Notes: generated by a model from the sequence alone, not told the origin. Counted from the first letter of the stretch, positions 46,914 to 56,988 are shown. The stretch: DNA of 64,000 bases from Gastranaerophilus sp944325835 (GCA_963931575.1 OZ007029.1:1674001-1738000), one strand, 5' to 3'. Program-made: numbers and translations.

Positions 46914-48230
46914 ATGAAGTTAGAAGAGATTATTTCAGCGTCCGGCGCGCAGGTTATAAAAACAATCGAAACTATTGATAATATTGAAATTTCGACCGAT
47001 ACAAGGACGATTAAAAAGGGTGATTTTTATCTTCCGTTGAAAGGCGCAAATTTTGACGGCGAAAATTTTCTTGATAAAGCAATCGAAAGCGGCGCAATCG
47101 GGTGTTTTATAACCCGTGATGATTACCCGAAAAATGCAAAAATCGTTCTCAAAGTTTCAGACACGCTTGAAACTTATCTAAAACTTGCAAACTTCTACCG
47201 GCACAAAATCGCGCCAAAAGTCATCGCGATTACGGGAAGTTCGGGCAAAACGACCACAAAAGAAATGGTTTTTGCAGTTCTAAAGGAAAAATTTAATACT
47301 GTAAAAACTCTTTCTAACCACAACAATGAAATCGGACTTTGTCAGACAATTTTTTCTATGACGCCTGATACCGAAGTTTTAATAGTCGAAATGGGAATGC
47401 GCGGGCTTGGCGAAATTGAACTCCTCTCGCGCTATGCCGAACCTGATGTTGCGATTATCACAAACGCAGGAACCGCGCACCTCGGGCGTTTAGGTTCGCT
47501 TGACAACATAGCGATTGCCAAATGCGAAATCGCGCAGCACCTTAACCCGCAGGGCGTTTTAATCGCGCACGACTGCGAACGTTTACGCAAATTCAATAAC
47601 TTCGCCGGTAAAAAAACATTTTTCTCAATTAGCGGCGCAAAAGTCATAGAACGCAAAGCCGGCTATACAAAATTTATTTATAAAGAGGATGAATACGAAA
47701 TTTTCACGGAAGGCGACTTTAATGTCGAAAACGCGATAAGCGCAATAGAAGCAGGATTAGCGTTACAAATGGCACCTGCGGAAATCAACCACGGGCTTGC
47801 ATCTTATAAACCTATTGAAAAACGCTGGGAAGCCGAAAATATTGCAGGATTAAACATTATAAATGACAGTTATAACGCGAATCCTGAATCAATGAAGGCA
47901 TCTGTTGCCGCATTTTTAGGGCTGTACCCGAAACCCGTTGTTGTCTTAGGCGATATGGGCGAACTCGGCGAACAGGAAGCACGGCTTCATTCACAGGTCG
48001 GTGAGGCTCTGGCAAAAATTGCACCGGAAGGAACAAAATTTCTAACCGTAGGTAATTTAAGCCGCAATATTGCAGACGCCCTCAAAGGATTTGATGTTAC
48101 CAGTGTCGACACAAACAAAGAAGCCGCAGAATTCCTGCAAAAACACGCGCCAAAAGGTTCTAATGTTTTCCTTAAAGCTTCGCGCGCAATGAAGTTTGAA
48201 GAGATTATAAATGATATTAAAAAGGAGTGA
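46914..48230 (+). CDS. murF: UDP-N-acetylmuramoyl-tripeptide--D-alanyl-D-alanine ligase
   Basis: MurF adds D-Ala-D-Ala to the peptidoglycan precursor in the cytoplasm. The 438-residue protein has the ATP loop AITGSSGKTTTKEM (about residue 105), SNHNNEIGLCQTIF, and NDSYNANPESMKA. The N-terminal UDP-binding domain has STDTRTIKKGDFYLPLKGAN. First gene of a six-gene run continuing to folC. A TATAAT lies 6 bases before the ATG with no Shine-Dalgarno, so the message may be leaderless. Confidence 0.97.
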   Translation: MKLEEIISASGAQVIKTIETIDNIEISTDTRTIKKGDFYLPLKGANFDGENFLDKAIESGAIGCFITRDDYPKNAKIVLKVSDTLETYLKLANFYRHKIAPKVIAITGSSGKTTTKEMVFAVLKEKFNTVKTLSNHNNEIGLCQTIFSMTPDTEVLIVEMGMRGLGEIELLSRYAEPDVAIITNAGTAHLGRLGSLDNIAIAKCEIAQHLNPQGVLIAHDCERLRKFNNFAGKKTFFSISGAKVIERKAGYTKFIYKEDEYEIFTEGDFNVENAISAIEAGLALQMAPAEINHGLASYKPIEKRWEAENIAGLNIINDSYNANPESMKASVAAFLGLYPKPVVVLGDMGELGEQEARLHSQVGEALAKIAPEGTKFLTVGNLSRNIADALKGFDVTSVDTNKEAAEFLQKHAPKGSNVFLKASRAMKFEEIINDIKKE

Positions 48231-48236
48231 TAACCA

Positions 48237-49214
48237 ATGACAATGCTCTTTGTCGGATTTTTATTAAGTATGATTTTGTGTATCCTTTTCGGGGTACCGT
48301 TCATTGACTTTTTGAAAAAGAAAATGATAGGTCAGTACATAAAAGAACTTGCGCCGGAAGCTCACGCAAAAAAACAGGGAACACCGACAATGGGTGGGGT
48401 TTTTATCGTTGCGGCGATTATTTTTTCGTCAATAGTGACACTGTTTTTAGCGGAAAAATTTTCAACAACGAGTATTATAATCCTTATGACTTTGCTTTTT
48501 TACTTTTTTGCAGGGTTTCAGGACGACTATATTAAAATCAAGGGTCACGGCAACGACGGTTTGAGTGCACGGGGTAAACTTTTGCGCCAGATAGCAATCG
48601 GGGTTCTGCCGGTTGCATATATGATGATGATGAACCCGCACGCAACTGAACTGCAAGTCGGTCATTTGACACTGGAACTCGGCTGGTTTTATCCGATTTT
48701 TGCGGTTTTTGTAATTACGGGTGCCTCAAACGCTTACAACCTGACTGACGGGCTGGACGGACTGGCGTCTTTTACCGGAGTTTTTGCATTTGCGGCCTGT
48801 TCGATTATCTGCTGGGTAAAAGGTGCTTATCAGGAAGCTATTATTTCCGCAACGGTTGTAGGTGCGCTGGCAGGATTTTTAAAATATAACAAGCCCAAAG
48901 CTCAGGTGTTTATGGGTGATACAGGTTCACTGGCTCTTGGCGGGTTACTCGGCGTAATCGCAGTTATGGGGAAATTTGAATTACTCCTTGTAATTATCGG
49001 CGGGGTTTTTGTCATTGAAACTCTATCCGTTATGATTCAGGTTGCAAGCTTTAAACTTACCGGCAAAAGAGTTTTTAAGATGGCACCTATTCATCACCAT
49101 TTTGAACTCTGCGGGTGGTCTGAGAAAAAAATTGTTCTTGTTTTCGGGCTTACGTCAGCCGTTTTATCAGTAATAGCATTTTTAATACACTGGAGTTTAT
49201 ATGGAATTAAATAA
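48237..49214 (+). CDS. mraY: Phospho-N-acetylmuramoyl-pentapeptide transferase
   Basis: MraY makes lipid I by moving phospho-MurNAc-pentapeptide to undecaprenyl phosphate. The 325-residue inner-membrane protein has about ten helices with the hallmark loops HAKKQGTPTMGGVF, FQDDYIKIKGHGNDGLSARGK, NAYNLTDGLDGLA, FMGDTGSLALGG and PIHHHFELCGW. It starts 6 bases after murF and overlaps murD by 14 bases. Confidence 0.97.
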   Translation: MTMLFVGFLLSMILCILFGVPFIDFLKKKMIGQYIKELAPEAHAKKQGTPTMGGVFIVAAIIFSSIVTLFLAEKFSTTSIIILMTLLFYFFAGFQDDYIKIKGHGNDGLSARGKLLRQIAIGVLPVAYMMMMNPHATELQVGHLTLELGWFYPIFAVFVITGASNAYNLTDGLDGLASFTGVFAFAACSIICWVKGAYQEAIISATVVGALAGFLKYNKPKAQVFMGDTGSLALGGLLGVIAVMGKFELLLVIIGGVFVIETLSVMIQVASFKLTGKRVFKMAPIHHHFELCGWSEKKIVLVFGLTSAVLSVIAFLIHWSLYGIK

Positions 49215-50547
49215 TAAAAATGTTCTTATATTGGGTCTGTCAAAAAGCGGAATCGCAGCAGCGCATGCCGCACAAAAACAGGGTGCAAAAATTTTTATCA
49301 GCGAGGGACGCTCTGTAAAACCTGAATTTGAGCCTATAGTAAAAAGCCTGCAGGCAGTTGGTACAAAAATTGAAACAGAAGGCCACAGCGATGATTTCAT
49401 CAACAGCGCGGATCTCGTAGTTACAAGCCCGGGGATTCCGCCGCATGCGGAAGTTATACAAAAAATCAAAACCCGCGGGGTTGAAATAATTTCCGAAATT
49501 GAACTCGCATGGCGGCTTACAAAAACCCCCTTTGCCGTAATCACCGGCACAAACGGAAAAACAACGACGACAGCATTGACAGCATATATCGTCAAAAGTC
49601 AATTTAAGGCAGAAGCCTGCGGAAATATAGGGCTTCCGCCGTGCGAATTGCTTGAGGAAAATTTGGACTGGTTTATTTTGGAAGCAAGCTCCTTCCAGCT
49701 TGAAACAAGTAACACCTTCCGCCCGAAAATCGCAGTATTTACAAACTTTACACCTGATCACATTGACTGGCATCAGGGACTTGAAAACTATTTCAATGCG
49801 AAAGCAAAAATTTTTGCAGGGGAGCAGGGGGCCGATTTTGCAATCCTTAATGCTCAGGATAAAAAACTCGTTGAGCTGGCACCGAAATGCCGAGGTAAAG
49901 TATTCTTCTTTGACGGCGACAGGGGCGAAAACTGCGCCTTCATCCGTGACGGCGAAATTATTTACAAAGAAAATGGCGTTGAAGAAAAAATCATTAGACT
50001 TAGCGAATGTCCGCTTATCGGGCAGCATAATTATCAAAATATTATGTGCGCAATAATTGCCGCAAAACTCATCGGCATAACAAGCCAAAATATCCGGGAA
50101 AAAATTATGGAGTTTAAAGCTCCCGAACACCGTCTTGAAAAATGCGGCGAATTGAACGGAATAACCTTCTACAACGATTCAAAAGCCACAAACCCGGAAG
50201 CCGCAATTGTTGCAATAGATTCTTTCAACAATTGCAACGTTGCCCTGATAGCCGGCGGACGGGATAAAAATACCGATTTAAAGGAATTTTGCAATTCCAT
50301 AAAAAATCACATAAAAACAGTTATCCTAATCGGCGAGGCTGCGCAAAGATTTGAAACAAATTTGCGCGAAAACGGGTTCAATAATATAATTAATGAAGGG
50401 ACATTCACCGGCGCAATTGATAAAGCAATCAGCCTGAAACCTGATGTCGTTCTCTTATCGCCGGCGTGCGCAAGTTTCGATATGTTCTCCAGCTACGAAG
50501 AAAGAGGAAAGGTATTTAAGGACTATGTCAGAAGCAAATTACAATAA
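49201..50547 (+). CDS. murD: UDP-N-acetylmuramoylalanine--D-glutamate ligase
   Basis: MurD adds D-Glu to UDP-MurNAc-L-Ala. The 448-residue protein has an N-terminal Rossmann-like UDP-binding domain (VLILGLSKSGIAAAHAAQKQ), ATP loop ITGTNGKTTTTAL near residue 115, and C-terminal LLSPACASFDMFSSYEERG. The start overlaps mraY and the end overlaps ftsW by about 23 bases, so translation is likely coupled. Confidence 0.97.
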   Translation: MELNNKNVLILGLSKSGIAAAHAAQKQGAKIFISEGRSVKPEFEPIVKSLQAVGTKIETEGHSDDFINSADLVVTSPGIPPHAEVIQKIKTRGVEIISEIELAWRLTKTPFAVITGTNGKTTTTALTAYIVKSQFKAEACGNIGLPPCELLEENLDWFILEASSFQLETSNTFRPKIAVFTNFTPDHIDWHQGLENYFNAKAKIFAGEQGADFAILNAQDKKLVELAPKCRGKVFFFDGDRGENCAFIRDGEIIYKENGVEEKIIRLSECPLIGQHNYQNIMCAIIAAKLIGITSQNIREKIMEFKAPEHRLEKCGELNGITFYNDSKATNPEAAIVAIDSFNNCNVALIAGGRDKNTDLKEFCNSIKNHIKTVILIGEAAQRFETNLRENGFNNIINEGTFTGAIDKAISLKPDVVLLSPACASFDMFSSYEERGKVFKDYVRSKLQ

Positions 50548-51742
50548 AACGCCCCTGAATGCTTCAAGAAGTAAAATTAAAAGCCTGATAGTTTCACCGC
50601 CCGACAAAACCCTGCTCGCTGCGGTTATGTTCCTCATTATAATCGGATTTATGGCAATTTTTTCTGCCACAGGCCCTAAATGTCTATCTGACGGGGTTTC
50701 GCCTTTTATTTTTCTGCAAAAACAGGTCGCAGCATTTGTTGTAGGTTTTTTTGCGATGCTTTTCTTCACAAACTTTAACTACAAAAATCTTGAAAAATAT
50801 AACGGAATTGCATTCGGAACACTTATTGTACTTTTGATTATGGTAAAATTCACCCCGCTGGGCGTCAATGTAAACGGTGCAACCAGATGGATAAATTTCT
50901 GCGGTCTGCAATTACAGCCGTCAGAGTTTGCAAAACCGATTTTTGTAATGCTTTTAGCGTCAGCATTCAAACGCAACGCAAGTATTATTGACCCGAAAAA
51001 ATGGACTTATACCTTCTTCCCGCTTATAGTTGCGCTTCTTTTAATTCTTATCCAGCCAAACCTTAGTATGGTAATGCTTCTGTGCATAACTGCATTTGTA
51101 ATGTACATCTGCGCAGGCGGCGCACTCCCTGTAATCTGGGGCGTTATAGGCGCATTCGGGGCAGGTGTTATGGCAATTATCGTAAAATTGGCAAGTTCTG
51201 CAATCGCAGGCGGCGGCGCGATTAAAGCATACCAGCTCGGACGTATCAAAACATGGCTTAACCCTGAACTGGATCCCCTTGGCAAAGGCTATAATATCAT
51301 TCAATCTCTGATAGCTTTCGCCTCGGGCGGATTTATGGGACTCGGATACGGCGCGTCTGTTCAAAAACGTGCGTATCTGCCGGAATGCCACACAGACTTT
51401 ATTTTTGCCGTAATCGCAGAAGAATGGGGCTTTGTCGGGTGCGTGTTCATAATAATCCTTTTCCTCACAATTATGTACCGCGGGATTTTAATCGCCTCAA
51501 GCTCGCAGGATATGTACGGCAAACTCCTCGCAATCGGGCTGACTTTTTCAATCGGAATTCAAGGGTTCATAAATATGGGGGTAACAAGTTCATTTATTCC
51601 GGCAACAGGCGTACCGCTTCCGTTCATAAGTTATGGGGGATCGTCACTCGTTACCTCTATGATTATGATTGGAATTTTATTAAATATCTCTAAAAAAAGA
51701 ATCACAAAAATAGGTAGTGAAGAGAATGGACAAAAAGCATAA
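50525..51742 (+). CDS. ftsW: Peptidoglycan glycosyltransferase FtsW
   Basis: FtsW polymerises lipid II during cell division (SEDS family). ATG 50525 (MSEANYNKTPL) is chosen inside the murD end, as the longer frame has no Shine-Dalgarno. About 405 residues with ten helices. Motifs: NGATRWINFCGLQLQPSEFA, HTDFIFAVIAEEWGFVG and PLPFISYGGSSLV. The gene overlaps murG by a few bases. RodA is the alternative, but the position between murD and murG fits FtsW. Confidence 0.93.
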   Translation: MSEANYNKTPLNASRSKIKSLIVSPPDKTLLAAVMFLIIIGFMAIFSATGPKCLSDGVSPFIFLQKQVAAFVVGFFAMLFFTNFNYKNLEKYNGIAFGTLIVLLIMVKFTPLGVNVNGATRWINFCGLQLQPSEFAKPIFVMLLASAFKRNASIIDPKKWTYTFFPLIVALLLILIQPNLSMVMLLCITAFVMYICAGGALPVIWGVIGAFGAGVMAIIVKLASSAIAGGGAIKAYQLGRIKTWLNPELDPLGKGYNIIQSLIAFASGGFMGLGYGASVQKRAYLPECHTDFIFAVIAEEWGFVGCVFIIILFLTIMYRGILIASSSQDMYGKLLAIGLTFSIGIQGFINMGVTSSFIPATGVPLPFISYGGSSLVTSMIMIGILLNISKKRITKIGSEENGQKA

Positions 51743-52844
51743 ACTAACATATTTTATAACCGGCGGCGGAACCGGCGGACATATTTATCCCGCGCTTGCT
51801 ATCTTTGAAGAACTATTGAAAAGAGATACAACAAAAGATATTTATTATATCGGGAATAGAAAAAATCTTGAATACGGAATAATCCGCTCAAAAAATTACA
51901 AATTTCTTGACGTAGATGTCGAAGGTATGCCGCGAAAAGCCGACCCGCACTTTTTTATGTGGGGTGTAAAACTTTTTCTTGCAGTCATAAAATCCTGTTT
52001 TTATATTCTTAAATACAGACCGGACGCTATTTTTGGCACCGGTGGTTATGTATCTGCCCCAACCGTTATGGCCGGCTGGCTTTTACACGTTCCGTATGTC
52101 CTGCACGACTGCGATGCAAAACCCGGGCTTGTCACAAGAAAACTTGCACCCGGTGCAAAAAGCATTTCGCTCGCTTTTGATTCCGCAAAAAATTACCTTA
52201 ACAACAAAAAACTTTATGTAAACGGCAACCCTATACGAAAAGAATTCAGAACCGTAACACGCGAACAGGCTGTTAAAAATCTCGGCATTGAAAACAGACT
52301 TACAATACTCATTATGGGCGGTTCTCAGGGTGCAAATTCCATTAACAGTGCAGCGGTACAAATTCTGGAACAGCTCTCAAAAGAAGGTCTGCAGGTCATT
52401 TTTCAGACAGGTAAGCGACATTTCTCTAAAGTTAACGAAGAATTATTAAAAATTTACCCGAACTACAAAAGAGATAAAAACCTGATTGTACGTCCGTATT
52501 TTGAGGACATGGTTTCCGTACTGAAAGCTTCTGATATTGCGGTTTCGCGCTCCGGCTCTTTGAGTTTGTCAGAAATCTGCGCAAGCGGTGTCGCTTCAAT
52601 TCTCATCCCATATCCGCACGCAGCCGCCGATCACCAGAGAATTAACGCAAAATTTTTGAGTATGAATAACGCTGCAATCTATCTTGAAGATTCCCAGGCA
52701 ACACCCGAAAAATTATACTCCTGCCTTTCGGAGTTAGCGCATGATCAGGAGAAATTAGATACAATTAAAAAGAATGCGTCAAGAATGGCACGGCTCAACG
52801 GCGTTGACAAAATTGTAATGCAGTTAAATGAAGGACTTGTATAA
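51726..52844 (+). CDS. murG: UDP-GlcNAc:lipid I N-acetylglucosaminyltransferase MurG
   Basis: MurG adds GlcNAc to lipid I at the inner face of the membrane. ATG 51726 is chosen; a GTG at 51717 is the alternative. The ~372-residue protein has TGGGTGGHIYPAL near the start, the N-terminal sugar-acceptor domain with GTGGYVSAP, MGGSQGANSINSAA, and the donor-binding SRSGSLSLSEICASGVASIL. Its stop codon overlaps the folC start by one base. Confidence 0.96.
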   Translation: MDKKHKLTYFITGGGTGGHIYPALAIFEELLKRDTTKDIYYIGNRKNLEYGIIRSKNYKFLDVDVEGMPRKADPHFFMWGVKLFLAVIKSCFYILKYRPDAIFGTGGYVSAPTVMAGWLLHVPYVLHDCDAKPGLVTRKLAPGAKSISLAFDSAKNYLNNKKLYVNGNPIRKEFRTVTREQAVKNLGIENRLTILIMGGSQGANSINSAAVQILEQLSKEGLQVIFQTGKRHFSKVNEELLKIYPNYKRDKNLIVRPYFEDMVSVLKASDIAVSRSGSLSLSEICASGVASILIPYPHAAADHQRINAKFLSMNNAAIYLEDSQATPEKLYSCLSELAHDQEKLDTIKKNASRMARLNGVDKIVMQLNEGLV

Positions 52845-54013
52845 TGCAAAATATTCTTTCATACAACGATGCAATTAAACTTTTAACATCTCAGGGTAAG
52901 TTTAAAATTAACCTCGGGCTGGAAAGAATAAGCGCAATTTTAGAGCTACTCGGCAACCCGCAGGATAAACTAAAATGTATCCACGTTGCCGGTACCAACG
53001 GCAAAGGTTCTGTCTGCGCAATTCTTGCAGAAATTTTAAAAGAAGCCGGATTTAAAACAGGACTTTACACAAGCCCTCACATTTTTGAATATACAGAACG
53101 CATTAAAATTAACGGGACAGACATTACAAAAGAAAAATTTGCGAAACTCGTATCGGAAATTATCGAACTTGCGAACGCCAATAACATTGACCTTACGGAA
53201 TTCGAAATTCTGACAGCTGTAATGTTCAAGTATTTTGCGGATGAAAATATAGATTACGCCATACTGGAAACAGGGCTGGGCGGAAGGTTTGACGCTACAA
53301 ATGTTATCAAATCAAACCTCTGCGCAATTATAACCCATATTGACCTTGATCATACAGAACGCCTCGGCAATACACGCTCAAAAATTGCGTTTGAAAAAGC
53401 CGGAATAATTAAACCAAACTGCCCTGTCATAACGTCAGAAGGCTACGAAGAAATTAAAGATGCAGCAGACAAAAATAATTCCCTGTTTCTTCTTGTAACA
53501 CCATTTTCCGATACCAGCGATTTGGCACTGAAAGGTACATATCAGGCAGAAAATCTTGCCCTTGCACTGAACTGTATTCAGCTACTTTTTCCGCAAATTC
53601 CGCAATCAACAGTTAAAAAGGCGCTAGGAAAAGTTCAGCACCCGTGCCGGTTTGAATTTCACCCTGATGCGAACTTAATCATAGACGGTGCCCACAACCC
53701 GAATGGCGCCCTCGCGCTCAGAGAAAGCCTTGACACCTATTTCCCGTCAGAGCCGCGGCGGTTTATCTTCGGTGTTCTGCGCAACAAAGATTACGAAAAA
53801 ATGATGAATACACTTTTTACCCCGAATGATGAAATCTATTTTTATCATTTTAACAATCCCAACTCCATGCCGGCAGAAGAACTCGCCTGCATCTGCCCTT
53901 ACCCGTCAAAACCCTACACTGGCAAAGAGATTACACCCGACAAACTCAACATAATCTGCGGGTCATTTTATATGATAAAAGAATTAATTAACGAACATCA
54001 TTGTATACGCTAA
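52844..54013 (+). CDS. folC: Folylpolyglutamate/dihydrofolate synthase
   Basis: FolC adds glutamate to folate, and to dihydropteroate when bifunctional. The 389-residue protein has the Mur-ligase ATP motif HVAGTNGKGSVCAILAE and GLYTSPHIFEYTERIKING, and LDGAHNPNGA-type DGAHNPNGALAL near residue 280. Slightly shorter than usual (about 420). It ends the murF-folC run and overlaps the convergent glycosyltransferase gene by 26 bases. Confidence 0.94.
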   Translation: MQNILSYNDAIKLLTSQGKFKINLGLERISAILELLGNPQDKLKCIHVAGTNGKGSVCAILAEILKEAGFKTGLYTSPHIFEYTERIKINGTDITKEKFAKLVSEIIELANANNIDLTEFEILTAVMFKYFADENIDYAILETGLGGRFDATNVIKSNLCAIITHIDLDHTERLGNTRSKIAFEKAGIIKPNCPVITSEGYEEIKDAADKNNSLFLLVTPFSDTSDLALKGTYQAENLALALNCIQLLFPQIPQSTVKKALGKVQHPCRFEFHPDANLIIDGAHNPNGALALRESLDTYFPSEPRRFIFGVLRNKDYEKMMNTLFTPNDEIYFYHFNNPNSMPAEELACICPYPSKPYTGKEITPDKLNIICGSFYMIKELINEHHCIR

Positions 54014-55529
54014 GTCTTTGGCTCGGCGAAAATTCTGAGCACGAATTCCAAACAAGAGTTTCTTTTACCGGCTGTAACGTAATACTCGGCTTTGTACAAT
54101 TACAGCAGCCTTTGAGCATATTTTTTGTTCCGTCATTTGTTGACTGGAAGTATTCGCAGGCTCCGCAAATTCTCAGAACATATCCGTACTCACTGAGTTT
54201 AACCCTCAATTCCTGCAATGCATCAATCATTCTAATATGTTTTTGCGTTACAAAGGATTTTCTCTTATATACAAACTTAACTTTTGCAAAGTCATTTTCT
54301 GATATAAATTCAAGTTTGCAAGGAAGCTGCGCCTGACCGACCTGAACCATAACGTCAATCGTAAATTTTTCCACATCAACAATCCCGTGGATTTTGTTGA
54401 AAATAAACTGTGTCAGATATTTTACAGGCGGGAAATGTTTAACAATATGCGCAACAGAATAAAACGGATACATCGCAAGATATACTGTTTCCTTGAAGTT
54501 CAATCTTGAATTCAAAAGGCTCAGTAAAAATCCAACGATAAATACCATTAATGTCAGCACAACACCCTTAAATCCGACAAAGAAATAGTATTTATACGCG
54601 AAACCGAGAAGCAAGAGGTATATTAACCCCGTCAGGCAGATGTTCGGCTGCAAAAGTGAAAAAACGTGTTCCACAAACACCCAATTTTTGGTAAAAATTT
54701 GAGTGATACATTTTGCAAAAAGCCGCAATCTGGTTGAAAGCCGCGGGCGTTTAAATTCATACTCGTAAGTTTCAACGCAGGATTGAATATTCGGATTATA
54801 AATACAAGGTGTTTTGATTTTTGAAAGAAGAAGATTGTATTTAAGTTCTTCATCAATATTTTTAAAATCAATTTGTTTAATCTGATCAAGCAAAGGTTTT
54901 CTTACGGCGAGCACCCCGCTGTCAGGCAGGCAGGCAAGTCCGAAAAGACCGCGTGCTTTCTGGATAAAATTCATATTATATTTTTGGAATGCAGATTTAA
55001 TTTTTTCGGCAAAAAGCAGATTTTCAAATAATAAAATCGTTTCACCGCACACAACATTTGAAGATTTCAATGCACTGTTTACTGACGAGAGAAAATCTAC
55101 AGGAATACTTCTGTCCCCGTCAATAAATACGTAAGCGTCAAATTCACGATTAAATACAAAACGTTTAATAAACTGAGAAATAGCCTCATCCTTACCGATA
55201 GTGCCTATTTCTTTAATATTAATTACGCTGACATAGCGTTCATTTTCAAAAAGTTCTTCAGAGCCGTCAATGCAGTTATCAAGAATAACGTAGATTTTAA
55301 ACCTGTCAATCGGATAGTTCTGGAGTTTTATCTGATTGATGAGTTTGCCGAGTGTAAGTTTATTATTATGCGAATAGATTACAACAGCGAGATTTTCTTC
55401 CTCAATACCGGTCGAAACTCTTTTTTCGATTTTATATTTTCTGTCAAATAAATTTCTTACTGCTAAAGCGAAAAAGTAGGCTGTGTAAATAGCTACATAA
55501 ATATATAATAAATTCAAAATAATCTGCAT
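53988..55529 (-). CDS. Membrane-linked GT2-type glycosyltransferase with Cys-rich tail
   Basis: The 513-residue protein has an N-terminal helix, a GT-A domain with AVVIYSHNNKLTLGKLI and the metal motif VFIDGDRSIP (near residue 140), then two to three membrane helices (residues 310-370). The last 120 residues carry a cytosolic tail with ICGACEY and KGCCNCTKPS, five Cys that could bind metal. GT2 family enzymes make cell-surface polysaccharide. Substrate is unknown. Convergent with folC. Confidence 0.82.
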   Translation of the reverse strand: MQIILNLLYIYVAIYTAYFFALAVRNLFDRKYKIEKRVSTGIEEENLAVVIYSHNNKLTLGKLINQIKLQNYPIDRFKIYVILDNCIDGSEELFENERYVSVINIKEIGTIGKDEAISQFIKRFVFNREFDAYVFIDGDRSIPVDFLSSVNSALKSSNVVCGETILLFENLLFAEKIKSAFQKYNMNFIQKARGLFGLACLPDSGVLAVRKPLLDQIKQIDFKNIDEELKYNLLLSKIKTPCIYNPNIQSCVETYEYEFKRPRLSTRLRLFAKCITQIFTKNWVFVEHVFSLLQPNICLTGLIYLLLLGFAYKYYFFVGFKGVVLTLMVFIVGFLLSLLNSRLNFKETVYLAMYPFYSVAHIVKHFPPVKYLTQFIFNKIHGIVDVEKFTIDVMVQVGQAQLPCKLEFISENDFAKVKFVYKRKSFVTQKHIRMIDALQELRVKLSEYGYVLRICGACEYFQSTNDGTKNMLKGCCNCTKPSITLQPVKETLVWNSCSEFSPSQRLSVYNDVR

Positions 55530-55634
55530 AATTTTTAATTTTCCACCTTTATGACAATATTGTATAAAAAAGGAAAAATTTTTTCTATAAGAAATTAAAA
55601 ATAGCGGGCAAATATTTCACAATTATTAACAAAA

Positions 55635-55665
55635 GACGGGCGCAGAGTAAACTCCGCCACCCGTC
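55635..55665 (-). terminator. Terminator of pilin copy 7
   Basis: GACGGG (55635-55640) pairs with CCCGTC (55660-55665), with further inner pairing, and minus-strand TTTTG follows. It sits right after the pilin stop. The gap 55530-55634 is otherwise AT-rich without a gene. Confidence 0.65.
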
Positions 55666-55675
55666 AAAAACATTT

Positions 55676-56944
55676 TTAATTTCTTTTTACACAAACAGCG
55701 CTTGCGTCATCTCTTATTTTGTCACCACGAATTCTCCGGCCTACATTCAAGCTCTGCATCCAGGTAGTTCGCGAATCAAAGACCGTTGACGACCAGAAAA
55801 ATCTGTCGTAAATATTCATCAACTCCTGATTAAAAAACATAGACGCCAGTTCATCAACATTAGGCAGCCTGTATTCCTGATCCAGCGATGTGCAATACTT
55901 CAACGCCTCTTCATAGCTTACAGAGTCCTTTTCTTTTGAACTGACAACAAATGGAGCCACTATCACAGAATCTGTAGGATAAAGCGCACTCATAAATCCG
56001 ATATCTTTTCCTACGGTATTCGGCCCCTTATTGCCGTTAAGATCATAAATAAAATTAGCACAAACTTTACGTTGTACAAAATACCAGTTTCCAGTACTCA
56101 ATTCATTCATATTTGCCTGACAGAATGGATTGTAATAAGCAATAACCGTTTCACCGTTCTGGGTTTCAAAAGCCGCAGCCTTCGTATCAATCTGTGAATA
56201 AGAAGAAGTAACCGTTAAACTGTCTGCTGAAATATGAATAATTTTAGAATTTAACTCACCGAGAGTTCGCGGCGTTGAAATCGTTGAACCGCCAAGGTTT
56301 ACAATATTTTCAACAAACCCGCAGTCAGTAAGATGTTCATAATCACAGATATTATTTATTTTTAACACCTTGCTTAACCCTGCAGAGAGGAAGGTTTCTG
56401 TTGCCGTGTCCACGGCATCACCGGCACCGGAGGAACTTTCTTCTTTCAATGTTCCGTAACCGTTCAGTGCCGGCATCAGGGCGATTGCCTGTGAAAATCT
56501 GGCATAAAGCGCTTTTCTTTGCGTATTCCACGTGCGTTCATTAATGTTACCGGTGAGGCTTGGCAACGTTATCGCTGCAACCACACCGATTATCGTCAGG
56601 GATAATAATATTTCCGCCATTGTGAACGCTGACCGTAAGCCGAGCAGCCCATTATGGAACCGGCTCAGCCGGGCTGCCATGGTAAAGGCACTGAGTGCCA
56701 TCCACAAGGGTTGAACATGACTTTTTAACGACCAACCAAAACAGGAAGCCGCCTTGACCGGCGGTGTCATTCCGAACTGCGCGAGCGAGCGGAGTGCGGA
56801 GTGCTGAAAGCACGTAGGCACGTTTTCCGCGAGTCGAGCAAGACCGTTTCGGAATCTGTCTGGCGTTACCGGTAGAACGCAATGCTGGACAGATCCTGAA
56901 TCGAGTTCAGGATGACAGGTACTTTTTACGTCGTCCGTGAGCAC
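55676..56944 (-). CDS. Prepilin-like protein with C-terminal lectin-like domain, copy 7 (poly-G in leader)
   Basis: The frame given starts at GTG 56944 and has over 100 residues before SAFTMAEILLSLTIIG. Those encode repeats, including CHPELDSGSV from an ATCCTGAA-type palindrome. A second AFTMA segment lies about 25 codons earlier, so the insert appears to have landed in, and duplicated, the prepilin motif. The lectin-like part has EYRLPNVDELASMF, FFWSSTV and AVCVKRN. The start with the best Shine-Dalgarno is ATG 57020 (AAAGGATGG); it stops at TGA 56969 right after the 14-G tract. Thirteen or sixteen G restores the frame. Confidence 0.8.
   Translation of the reverse strand: MLTDDVKSTCHPELDSGSVQHCVLPVTPDRFRNGLARLAENVPTCFQHSALRSLAQFGMTPPVKAASCFGWSLKSHVQPLWMALSAFTMAARLSRFHNGLLGLRSAFTMAEILLSLTIIGVVAAITLPSLTGNINERTWNTQRKALYARFSQAIALMPALNGYGTLKEESSSGAGDAVDTATETFLSAGLSKVLKINNICDYEHLTDCGFVENIVNLGGSTISTPRTLGELNSKIIHISADSLTVTSSYSQIDTKAAAFETQNGETVIAYYNPFCQANMNELSTGNWYFVQRKVCANFIYDLNGNKGPNTVGKDIGFMSALYPTDSVIVAPFVVSSKEKDSVSYEEALKYCTSLDQEYRLPNVDELASMFFNQELMNIYDRFFWSSTVFDSRTTWMQSLNVGRRIRGDKIRDDASAVCVKRN
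56645..56940 (-). repeat. Mosaic repeat insert in pilin copy 7
   Basis: It holds GAACCGGCTCAGCCGG-type hairpins, GTCATTCCGAAC and GATCCTGAA/TTCAGGATGACA palindromes and a CGTGAGCACGCA module that is also in the copy 5 leader. Its GC content is higher than the pilin core. Confidence 0.7.
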
Positions 56945-56974
56945 GCATTCCGGTTGTAGAACCGGCTCAGCAGG

Positions 56975-56988
56975 CCCCCCCCCCCCCC
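56975..56988 (-). repeat. Poly-G tract (14 G on the minus strand) in pilin copy 7
   Basis: Fourteen C on the plus strand, 32 bases inside the frame from ATG 57020, followed by a CTGAGCCGG-type hairpin as in copy 2. Confidence 0.85.

Noticed and set aside
49240..50130. 296-codon minus-strand ORF opposite murD
   Set aside because: Shadow of a conserved gene, low-complexity Cys/Phe-rich translation, no Shine-Dalgarno.
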